From: JAGVPT01 sp963843065 | Lineage (GTDB): Bacteria; Bacteroidota; Ignavibacteria; UBA10030; UBA8401 | Direction of reading: 5' to 3' | Assembly (NCBI GenBank): GCA_963843065.1 | Contig: CAWJKX010000022.1 | Coordinates: 1-6,097 of the forward strand | DNA length: 6,097 nucleotides | Shown here: positions 1 to 5,595 of the stretch, piece after piece | Layout: each line of letters opens with the position of its first letter | Numbering within the stretch: position 1 is the first letter of the stretch | The notes under the pieces: generated by a model | Seen by the model: only the letters and a program-made list of their open reading frames with translations | Database searches by the model: none | What the model was told of the DNA's origin: nothing | Translations under genes and position numbers: made by a program

Positions 1-996
1 AGTAGTTCAATGTCTGGAATTCCCTTCTTCCATACTAGAACGCCAGCAGACCATCCTATTATTCCTAAAGATGTAACGCCAGGATCATATCCCATCAGCC
101 TTAAGGTGACGGACTCCGAGGGGCGTCGATATCGGTATGAAACTGATTGTGTTGTAGTTGTGGAGGAATACCAGGACGTTGAACTACTCAGCAGATACGC
201 GACTATTGTTCCCATCGCCGGCAGTAACGATATCCGGACGGCGGTAACACTGGATCGCAACCAAGTTCGAAATCTTTCAGTCCACTTTCAACGCGACAGT
301 ATTCGGGAGTGCATGGGACCCCAGTTCGTGAGAATAACGACAACGGTGCTGTTGCGGGAAGGCATGGCCACTCCATCATACGAACGGCGCATGGTAACAT
401 TTCGAAGTCATGGCGACCCAAACAAAGATCGCGAAATGTTTGTTCAGTATCGCACCGCATACGGTCCGTATGCCAACATCCGTCCGGAAGAACTTGACCA
501 AGTGCTTGTGCCGGTAGATTCACTCCCCGATTGGGCAATTCTTTGTATCCGCATCGAGCCGGATTACACCATCAAAATCGGCGCAGTGGATCGTTCTAAC
601 ACTATGATAAGATATTTTCGGGTAAGAGGTCCTTCAATCGAAATAGGGTTTTCACTCGCCATCCCCAAAGTATTGTATGATACTCGAGCTAATGACACGA
701 TTCAGTATGGAAACTACAGCGCGATGGTGAGGTTTTATCGCATTAATCCAGAAACAGGTAATCGATTTCCTGTCAGCGTGGGGATAGGAATATTTGGTGT
801 GAGTTCTCCACTCGATGTCGGAGCCGACCGTGGCGGGTTTGCTTTGTCGATGCTTTTGGATTTGGCTGAAATGGTCCGCATGGTCAATGACGGTTTTTCA
901 AAAAAAATAAATATTGGCCTCGAATTGGCCCCGTTTTTGCCAATTGAAAATAAAGGGCGGCTGCTGCTCGTCGCGCAAGCAGGTATTTCATTTTGA
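1..996 (+). CDS. 3' part of a large surface/outer-membrane protein with a PKD-like segment (5' truncated)
   Basis: The frame is open from base 1. The first ATG (position 10) has no ribosome binding site before it, so the true start probably lies upstream of the window. Counted from that ATG, residues about 22-52 run 'PGSYPISLKVTDSEG' followed by a Tyr/Val-rich strand, which resembles the last strands of a PKD/Ig-like beta-sandwich. Residues 53-200 are mixed and unrecognised. From about residue 205 the chain alternates polar and hydrophobic residues (IEIGFSLAIP, SVGIGIFGV, INIGLELAPF, RLLLVAQAGISF) and ends in Phe. That pattern is typical of beta-strands of outer-membrane proteins, whose last residue is often Phe for BAM recognition. 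A surface or outer-membrane location is therefore inferred. No catalytic motif is visible, and I do not recognise the family. It is separated by 109 bases from the next gene. Confidence 0.7.
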   Translation, partial: SSSMSGIPFFHTRTPADHPIIPKDVTPGSYPISLKVTDSEGRRYRYETDCVVVVEEYQDVELLSRYATIVPIAGSNDIRTAVTLDRNQVRNLSVHFQRDSIRECMGPQFVRITTTVLLREGMATPSYERRMVTFRSHGDPNKDREMFVQYRTAYGPYANIRPEELDQVLVPVDSLPDWAILCIRIEPDYTIKIGAVDRSNTMIRYFRVRGPSIEIGFSLAIPKVLYDTRANDTIQYGNYSAMVRFYRINPETGNRFPVSVGIGIFGVSSPLDVGADRGGFALSMLLDLAEMVRMVNDGFSKKINIGLELAPFLPIENKGRLLLVAQAGISF

Positions 997-1002
997 GAGT
1001 TA

Positions 1003-1031
1003 TTGATAATGTATTGATCGAGGAAAATTAT
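1003..1031 (+). promoter_or_regulatory. possible sigma70-type promoter for the OYE gene
   Basis: TTGATA (1003-1008, five of six matches to TTGACA) is followed after 17 bases by AATTAT (1026-1031, four of six matches to TATAAT). The site lies just after the stop of the upstream gene and about 75 bases before the OYE start. It rests on consensus matching only. FCB-group bacteria often use divergent promoters, so this is a weak call. Confidence 0.25.
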
Positions 1032-1105
1032 TCCGCGGTACTTCTAGGCAAGAAGAAACCGGCTGCTAGTGCTATCACATGGTACATTTATCAAGGAGAT
1101 GTTAA

Positions 1106-2194
1106 ATGAAAAAAGTTGATTTATTGAGCCCGTATAAACTCGGCACCATTGATTTAAGAAATCGAATCGTCATGGCGCCAATGACGCGCTCTCGTGCAAT
1201 CGGCAACATCCCTGACGATTTAATGGCTGAATTCTACGGACAGCGTGCTGCCGCAGGACTCATCATTACCGAAGGGACATCCCCTTCACCCAACGGTCTC
1301 GGTTACAGCCGCATCCCCGGCATTTTTAACGGGCAACAGGTGGAAGGTTGGAAAAAAATCACAGCGGCGGTGCATTCCAAAGACGGAAAGATCTTTGTCC
1401 AGCTCATGCACACCGGGCGCATCAGCCATCCGGCGAATATGGTGAAGAGTGCAACAATTATCGCACCATCTGCTCTGAAAGCCTCCGGGCAAGTGTGGAC
1501 AGATGCTTTGGGATTGCAGGATTACCCCGTTCCGACTGCAATGGTTATTGAAGAAATAAAACACACAACGCTAGAGTACGCTAACGCTGCTGTCAATGCA
1601 ATAAAAGCAAATTTTGACGGCATCGAGCTTCATGGCGCGAATGGATACCTCTTAGAACAATTTCTGTCTCCCGTGAGTAATGTAAGAAATGATAAGTACG
1701 GCGGCAGTATTGAAAACCGTTGTCGCTTCCTGTTGGAGGTGGTAGCCGGCGCAGTTGAAGCAATCGGAAAGGAGAGAGTCGGGATACGCTTATCGCCGTA
1801 CGGTATCGCAAGCGATATGCCTCTCTATCCGGAAATCGATGACACATATAAATATCTTGCTGAAGAACTCAATCGAATGCAGATCCTCTATATTCATCTA
1901 GTAGATCATAGCAGCATGGGGGCGCCCGAAGTGCCTATCGGGATTAAAATGGAGATTCGAAAGAGATTTCATGATACAATCATTCTTGGGGGTGGATATA
2001 CAAAGGAACGCGCTGAAAACGAATTACAGGGGGGACTTGCGGACCTTATCTCATTCGGCAGGCCGTTTATTAATAACCCTGATCTGGTTGAACGATTCGT
2101 TCATGACTGGGCGCTGTCGAATGATCTCCACACAAATACATTTTATACTTCTGGCGAAAAAGGATATACAGACTATCCCATGCACGTTAAATGA
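1106..2194 (+). CDS. Old Yellow Enzyme family FMN-dependent ene-reductase (NemA/XenB-like)
   Basis: This 362-residue protein is full length for the classical OYE family: cytosolic TIM-barrel flavoproteins that use NAD(P)H to reduce C=C bonds of enones, and often nitro compounds or nitrate esters. The motifs appear in family order. 'APMTRSRA' (24-31) includes the flavin-contacting Thr27, and Gln99 lies in 'IFVQL'. 'ELHGANGYLLEQFLSP' (174-189) carries the substrate-binding His176/Asn179 pair and the proton donor Tyr181. 'DKYGGSIENR' is at 196-205, Arg228 in 'GIRLSP', and the FMN phosphate site is 'GGGY' (295-298) plus 'SFGRPF' (316-321). The tail 'GEKGYTDYP' (350-358) is typical. Met101 occupies the place of Trp116 of yeast OYE1. 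The ATG is preceded by AAGGAG (1093-1098) at seven bases. The natural substrate cannot be told from sequence. Confidence 0.95.
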   Translation: MKKVDLLSPYKLGTIDLRNRIVMAPMTRSRAIGNIPDDLMAEFYGQRAAAGLIITEGTSPSPNGLGYSRIPGIFNGQQVEGWKKITAAVHSKDGKIFVQLMHTGRISHPANMVKSATIIAPSALKASGQVWTDALGLQDYPVPTAMVIEEIKHTTLEYANAAVNAIKANFDGIELHGANGYLLEQFLSPVSNVRNDKYGGSIENRCRFLLEVVAGAVEAIGKERVGIRLSPYGIASDMPLYPEIDDTYKYLAEELNRMQILYIHLVDHSSMGAPEVPIGIKMEIRKRFHDTIILGGGYTKERAENELQGGLADLISFGRPFINNPDLVERFVHDWALSNDLHTNTFYTSGEKGYTDYPMHVK

Positions 2195-2244
2195 TTTCAA
2201 CAGAAATTTAAAGTGCTTACAAAATAAATCAGAGAGGATGTATC

Positions 2245-2904
2245 ATGAAAACGCTATCCATCGGGGTGTTTCAAAGAGACATCTCAATTGTATGGGTCAT
2301 AGTGTTCCTCACTGTCGTGGGAACGGCGCATGCGGCAACTCATGTCATTCAATTCGGAGGTTCGTTTGGACTCACGTACTCACCGAATTTCCTAAGCATT
2401 TCCGTAGGCGATACTGTCGAGTGGGAAGGTGATTTTATTACGTATCCGCTGAGTTCAACGAGTGTTCCCACAGGTGCACAGAAATTTTATCAAGGTACCG
2501 GCAATGTATTTACTTATACTGCGACAGTTGCGGGCAGTTATCAATACCAATGCGATGTTAATTCTTCGTCGGGGATGATCGGATCCTTTACCGTGCCTTC
2601 AGCCACTGGTATCGAAAATGGCAAGAGTTCGTCCATACCCGGCGCTTTCAGCATGAGACAGAATTATCCTAACCCGTTTAATCCATCGACAAGTATTTCA
2701 TTCAGCATAGCATCAAAATCTTTTGTCTCATTGAAAGTATTTAATGTCATTGGAAGAGAAGCGGCAACTATTGTTTTCGAGGAATTGTCGCCGGGAAATT
2801 ACACAAGGCAATGGCATGCAAATGGATTTGCCAGTGGTTTTTATTTTTGTCGTTTGCAGGCAGGATCAATGTCAGAGACTAAAACTCTTATTTTGCTGAA
2901 ATAA
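2245..2904 (+). CDS. Exported plastocyanin-like (cupredoxin fold) protein with T9SS type A sorting domain
   Basis: The 219-residue protein has three parts. Residues 1-30 are a signal peptide: Lys2 and Arg11, a hydrophobic core at 13-26, and cleavage after Ala-His-Ala. Residues 31-118 form a cupredoxin-like domain with 'VGDTVEW' (54-60), 'PLSSTSVPTGA' (68-78), 'FTYTATVAGSYQYQC' (89-103) and 'GMIGSFTV' (110-117). Residues 131-219 are a Por secretion C-terminal sorting domain: 'QNYPNPFNPST' (139-149), 'LKVFNVIGREAATIV' (163-177), 'GFYFCRLQAG' (198-207), ending in Lys. Known biology of such tails is export to the periplasm by Sec, then across the outer membrane by type IX secretion, with tail removal and surface attachment. 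Copper ligands are incomplete: Cys103 and Met111 remain, but the two expected His positions are Tyr67 and Asn106. Start: AGAGAGG (2231-2237) lies seven bases before the ATG. The gap from the OYE gene is 50 bases, so co-transcription is possible. Confidence 0.88.
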   Translation: MKTLSIGVFQRDISIVWVIVFLTVVGTAHAATHVIQFGGSFGLTYSPNFLSISVGDTVEWEGDFITYPLSSTSVPTGAQKFYQGTGNVFTYTATVAGSYQYQCDVNSSSGMIGSFTVPSATGIENGKSSSIPGAFSMRQNYPNPFNPSTSISFSIASKSFVSLKVFNVIGREAATIVFEELSPGNYTRQWHANGFASGFYFCRLQAGSMSETKTLILLK

Positions 2905-3028
2905 CTGGCAGGTGGAATTGACGATCGGCATTGCGTTGCTCTCCCGGCTTTGCCAGGACGGCTCAATAGTTCTTGTTGAATGGAAATGATCTGTAATAGT
3001 TTTTTGGAATCAAACGATCCAGTTTTAT

Positions 3029-3033
3029 GGAGG
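3029..3033 (+). promoter_or_regulatory. ribosome binding site deciding a GTG start
   Basis: GGAGG sits four bases before the GTG at 3038, a short but workable spacing. No in-frame ATG lies near it. The first in-frame ATG falls at residue 18, inside the conserved N-terminal strand, so GTG is the better start. Confidence 0.7.
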
Positions 3034-3037
3034 TATA

Positions 3038-4048
3038 GTGCAAGAACAAGTCAATAGACAAATACTCTTGGTCAAAAGGCCGGTCGGGATGCCGAATGAA
3101 AGTTGTTTCAAGCTGGCGACGACTTCAATCCCTCAGCCCGCGGATGGACAGCTGCTGGTACGAACGCGAGTCATTTCCGTTGATCCGTATATGAGAGGCA
3201 GAATGAATGATAGCAAATCGTACGTTCCGCCCTTCCAACTTAACGAAGTTCTGAACGGGGGAGCTGTCGCCGATGTCGTCGAGTCAAAGTCGGGCAGCTT
3301 CAGGCAGGGCGATGTTGTGGTCGGAAATCTCGGCTGGCAGGATTACTCCATCGCCGGCGAGAAAGAAGTGCGAAAGATAAATCCTGACATTGCTCCAGTC
3401 AGCACAGCACTTGGAGTTTTAGGAATGACTGGTCTCACCGCCTATTTTGGATTGATGGATATCGGGCAGCCCAAGCATGGTGAAACAGTCGTTGTCTCCG
3501 GCGCGGCGGGCGCTGTTGGAACGATTGTTGGACAGATCGCCAAGATACACGGTTGCCGTGTCGTCGGCATTGCCGGGTCCGACAAGAAAACAAGACACTT
3601 GATCGATGAATTGGGTTTCGATGCCGCAATGAATTATCGAACATCTCATGACCTGAAGGAAGTATTGGCGAGAGCTTGTCCGAACGGCGTCGACATTTAC
3701 TTTGACAATGTCGGCGGCGACATTTCGGATGCGGTGCTCTCTTTAATAAACAACGGAGCCCGGATTCCCTTGTGCGGGCAGATCTCTCTCTACAATGACA
3801 ATCGCGTTCCTATCGGCCCGCGGATCCAGCCTCAATTGCTGACACACAGTGCTCTCATGAAGGGTTTTCTTGTCCGCAATTATTCCGCCCGGTTCGATGA
3901 GGGGACACGCCAGTTGGCGAACTGGCTGAGGGAAAAGAAATTGAAATACACGGAAACCATCGTCGAAGGATTGGAGAATTCTCCAAAGGCTTTCATCGGA
4001 TTGTTTGCGGGAGAGAATCTCGGCAAACAACTTGTGAAAATTAGTTGA
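3038..4048 (+). CDS. Zinc-independent MDR-family NADPH-dependent alkenal/enone reductase (CurA/PTGR-like)
   Basis: This 336-residue protein matches the full length of the medium-chain dehydrogenase/reductase branch that includes E. coli curcumin reductase CurA and mammalian prostaglandin reductase (leukotriene B4 dehydrogenase). These cytosolic enzymes reduce the alpha,beta double bond of enones and enals with NADPH. The opening 'NRQILLVKRPVG' (6-17) and 'SVDPYMRGRM' (47-56) are diagnostic. 'GMTGLTAYFGL' (129-139) precedes the Rossmann motif 'SGAAGAVG' (154-161). Lys183 in 'GSDKK' fits NADPH 2'-phosphate binding, Tyr200 lies in 'NYR', 'YFDNVGGD' is at 221-228, and the end 'GLFAGENLGKQLVKI' (321-335) is typical. 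No structural-zinc cysteine cluster is present. The start is GTG, set by the nearby GGAGG. Downstream, at 4770-4937, lies what looks like a decayed second copy of its 3' end. Confidence 0.92.
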   Translation: MQEQVNRQILLVKRPVGMPNESCFKLATTSIPQPADGQLLVRTRVISVDPYMRGRMNDSKSYVPPFQLNEVLNGGAVADVVESKSGSFRQGDVVVGNLGWQDYSIAGEKEVRKINPDIAPVSTALGVLGMTGLTAYFGLMDIGQPKHGETVVVSGAAGAVGTIVGQIAKIHGCRVVGIAGSDKKTRHLIDELGFDAAMNYRTSHDLKEVLARACPNGVDIYFDNVGGDISDAVLSLINNGARIPLCGQISLYNDNRVPIGPRIQPQLLTHSALMKGFLVRNYSARFDEGTRQLANWLREKKLKYTETIVEGLENSPKAFIGLFAGENLGKQLVKIS

Positions 4049-4106
4049 TAGTCGGCAGGCTGGTACGGTGCGTCAGGACATGCGAAGGCGCACAATTGAT
4101 GCCGCC

Positions 4107-4126
4107 AATCTGTAGCATTCCAGATT
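4107..4126 (+). repeat. short inverted repeat (AATCTG / CAGATT)
   Basis: Six-base perfect arms at 4107-4112 and 4121-4126 enclose an eight-base loop in the gap after the MDR gene. It is AT-moderate and has no T-run, so it is a weak hairpin of uncertain role. It lies directly upstream of the stronger hairpin at 4136-4161. Confidence 0.3.
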
Positions 4127-4135
4127 CATACACAG

Positions 4136-4161
4136 CCGGAACCCGGACTAGACGGGACCGG
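4136..4161 (+). terminator. GC-rich hairpin between MDR gene and Tyr-rich gene (possible terminator or leader hairpin)
   Basis: CCGG (4136-4139) pairs with CCGG (4158-4161), and CCCG (4142-4145) pairs with CGGG (4153-4156). The internal loop is AA against A, and the apical loop is seven bases (4146-4152). The bases that follow, ATTTATTTC, are T-rich but not a true T-tract. It may end the MDR transcript or sit in the 5' leader of the gene at 4201. The structure is seen in the sequence; the function is inferred. Confidence 0.35.
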
Positions 4162-4200
4162 ATTTATTTCGATCACTTGTACTAACGAAGGAGAAACATC

Positions 4201-4689
4201 ATGCGTTATTTATTTGCATTGATCCTGGCGGTGTTCATGTCGAACGCTCTCGATGCACAGGTAAGCTTCAGTATCGGCGTCAATCTCGACCGCCAACCGG
4301 TGTGGGGACCGACCGGTTACGATCACGTCGACTATTATTACATGCCCGACATCGGCGTATACTATAGTGTCCCAGAACACATGTACTATTACAATGAAGG
4401 TGGCCGTTGGATCCACAGATCATCACTGCCTTACCGCTATCGTAATTATGACCTGTATCATTCTTACAAAGTCGTCGTGAACGATCGGGAACCGTATCGA
4501 AACGACAGAATGTATAGAGAAAAATACGCGTCCTATAGGGGTCGGCACGATCAGGAAGTAATCCGCGACAGCCACGAATCAAAATACTTTGTTAACAAAA
4601 ACCATCCCCAGCATAAAGAGTGGGTAAAGCAACAAAAGCAAACCAATGGCAAAGGGAGCGATCGCGACGATAAGCGGGAACGAAAATAA
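4201..4689 (+). CDS. Secreted tyrosine-rich conserved hypothetical protein
   Basis: This 162-residue protein begins with a clear signal peptide, residues 1-19 ('MRYLFALILAVFMSNALDA'), with Gln at +1 as is common in Bacteroidota-type exported proteins. The mature part has 'PVWGPTGYDHVDYYYMPDIG' (33-52), 'VYYSVPEHMYYY' (53-64), 'GGRWIHRSSLPYRYRNYDLY' (67-86) and a strongly charged, Lys/Arg/His/Asp-rich tail (about 94-162). Twenty of 162 residues are Tyr, fourteen of them between 40 and 89. From memory, similar 'WGP.GY...YYY.PD...YY.VP...Y' proteins occur in Bacteroidota as uncharacterised periplasmic or surface proteins; I know no function for them. There is no lipobox, no transmembrane segment and no sorting tail, so a periplasmic location is likeliest. 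AAGGAG (4188-4193) lies seven bases before the ATG. It is not obviously in an operon with either neighbour. Confidence 0.85.
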   Translation: MRYLFALILAVFMSNALDAQVSFSIGVNLDRQPVWGPTGYDHVDYYYMPDIGVYYSVPEHMYYYNEGGRWIHRSSLPYRYRNYDLYHSYKVVVNDREPYRNDRMYREKYASYRGRHDQEVIRDSHESKYFVNKNHPQHKEWVKQQKQTNGKGSDRDDKRERK

Positions 4690-4769
4690 CAGACGAGACA
4701 ATAATGTCAGCAGTCGCGGTTTCCACGTGTGAGATTTTTTTCGAAAGCAAACATCGGCCCGACATCATC

Positions 4770-4937
4770 GTCCGCAATTGCGTGAATGGGACCGGCGGAG
4801 AGGAGTGTCGGTCCGCTGATCGGTTGAATGAAAACAACCGACTGTTCCGAAAACGTCGGTTTGCGGATCATCTGCGGGGGAGAATCTCGGCACACCTCGT
4901 GCGAAAGTCGCGCGCAACGCTGATGAAAATTGGTTAG
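4770..4937 (+). pseudogene. Decayed relic of the 3' end of an MDR ene-reductase gene
   Basis: Three islands match the end of the intact MDR gene at 3038-4048 in the same order. 4770-4779 equals 3872-3881 (ten of ten, encoding Val-Arg-Asn). 4873-4892 matches 4006-4025 at 19 of 20 bases (encoding Ala-Gly-Glu-Asn-Leu-Gly). 4924-4935 matches 4035-4046 at 11 of 12 bases (encoding Lys-Ile before the stop). Relative to the intact gene there is about 31 bases lost between the first two islands and about 22 gained before the last, so the middle island is out of frame with the other two. No similarity is visible upstream of 4770. An open frame runs from an ATG at 4704 to 4937, but it has no convincing ribosome binding site. 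A partial duplication followed by decay is my inference. The rest of 4690-4978 shows nothing else. Confidence 0.5.
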
Positions 4938-4978
4938 CAAATGACTTCCACACATAAGGATAATACTTTAACTCAAGT

Positions 4979-5474
4979 ATGACAAAATCACGAACGACAA
5001 TCCACATGAAAAGAGATGGAAAAGAAAGACAACGTATTTTCCGCGAACGCGACGATGCAACTCGTAATAATCATGCTATAAAAAATGTCTACCTGCATGC
5101 GGAAAGAGGTTTTGAAAAATTAACCTCCATTGCTACCGTCGGTACTCGGCAATTCCGTCACATTTATTATCGCCTTGGTCACGGTTCTTTTCTGGCTCAG
5201 CAACAAGCGGTTTTACACGGAGGATATTCATAACGAGATCGGAGATGTCATTCTTGGAGTCACTTTTTTGACCTTATTTATTATTCAAAAGTCATTTATC
5301 CATTTCTCCGCCTCACTTCATTTGAAGATCAATGAACTTGTTGCGTCAGACAAGGCTGCGAGCAATACGGTGATTAATGCAGAGGAAAAAACGGAAGAGG
5401 AGATAACCGAGCTTTCAAAAGAATACACAGAGCTGGTCGAGCAGATAAAAGTTGTTGAAGAAGAAAAACTTTGA
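4979..5474 (+). pseudogene. Low-affinity iron permease (Fet4-like) gene, split by a one-base frameshift
   Basis: Two overlapping frames together encode one small membrane protein of the low-affinity iron permease family (the bacterial short Fet4-like group). The first frame, from the ATG at 4979, supplies the family's amphipathic N-terminus ('NVYLHAERGFEKLTSIATV', residues 36-54). The second frame supplies everything from 'LGNSVTFIIALV' on. Removing one G from the GG at 5141-5142 joins them as 'SIATVVLGNSVTF', which gives the spacing between FEK and LGN expected from the family. The start is unclear: ATGs at 4979 and 5006 have no good ribosome binding site and would add about 35 charged residues. 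An ATA codon at 5078 stands where relatives usually begin with Met. Whether the frameshift is real or a sequencing error cannot be decided here. Confidence 0.7.
5130..5474 (+). CDS. Main open frame of the Fet4-like permease (TTG-started fragment)
   Basis: This 114-residue frame holds most of the permease domain and would be what a gene caller reports. Counted from the TTG, transmembrane helix 1 is about 10-24 ('VTFIIALVTVLFWLS') and helix 2 about 38-57 ('GDVILGVTFLTLFIIQKSF'). 'LHLKINELVAS' (63-73) and 'ASNTVINAEEKTEEEITELS' (77-96) match the cytoplasmic end of the family, and the tail is an acidic probable coiled coil (84-113). The proposed role of the family is low-affinity uptake of Fe(II) and other divalent metals across the inner membrane; its activity in short bacterial members is poorly tested. 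TTG has no ribosome binding site and the frame lacks the conserved N-terminal helix, so I read it as the back half of a frameshifted gene, not as a complete protein. Confidence 0.6.
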   Translation: MLPSVLGNSVTFIIALVTVLFWLSNKRFYTEDIHNEIGDVILGVTFLTLFIIQKSFIHFSASLHLKINELVASDKAASNTVINAEEKTEEEITELSKEYTELVEQIKVVEEEKL

Positions 5475-5520
5475 ACCACATGTAGCGTGTCTTTGAAGAA
5501 GATACCATCACTGGGCTTGC

Positions 5521-5532
5521 CCACAGATGTGG
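5521..5532. repeat. short palindrome CCACA-GA-TGTGG upstream of grpE
   Basis: Five-base perfect arms flank a two-base centre, 63 bases before the grpE start. The size suits a protein-binding site better than a terminator, but no known operator matches. Nearby, CTTTGAACC occurs twice (5469-5477 and 5535-5543). Significance is unproven. Confidence 0.2.
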
Positions 5533-5595
5533 ATCTTTGAACCTACGGAGTCAGCACATTGGTGAGAGTACTTTTAATATTAAGAGAGGTGAACC

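Noticed and set aside
203..538. Minus-strand open frame of 111 codons inside the first gene
   Set aside because: There is no ribosome binding site or domain, and it lies opposite a coherent coding frame with surface-protein features.
1971..2432. Open frame of 153 codons spanning the OYE end and the cupredoxin start
   Set aside because: It overlaps two well-supported genes in a different frame and has basic, low-information composition. It is a shadow of those genes.
2905..2956. Inverted repeat CTGGCA / TGCCAG after the cupredoxin gene as a terminator
   Set aside because: The arms are six bases with a 40-base loop and no T-run follows, so it is too weak to support a terminator. I see nothing else definite in the 133-base gap at 2905-3037.
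2976..2999. TTGAAT ... TAATAG as a promoter of the MDR gene
   Set aside because: The spacer is only 12 bases, outside the workable range for a sigma70-type promoter.
3880..4095. Minus-strand open frame resembling part of another minus-strand frame at 4765-5007 ('PRFSPA')
   Set aside because: The shared peptide is only the antisense reading of the duplicated MDR 3' end. It helped reveal the relic but does not encode a protein family.
4704..4937. Open frame of 77 codons as an independent small gene
   Set aside because: It has no ribosome binding site and no recognisable domain, and it overlaps the MDR gene relic, which explains its sequence better.
5551..5574. CIRCE-like element upstream of grpE (TCAGCACAT ... 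GAGTACTTT)
   Set aside because: Each half matches the CIRCE half-site at only six of nine bases, and the spacer is six bases where CIRCE has nine. It is not good enough to claim HrcA control.
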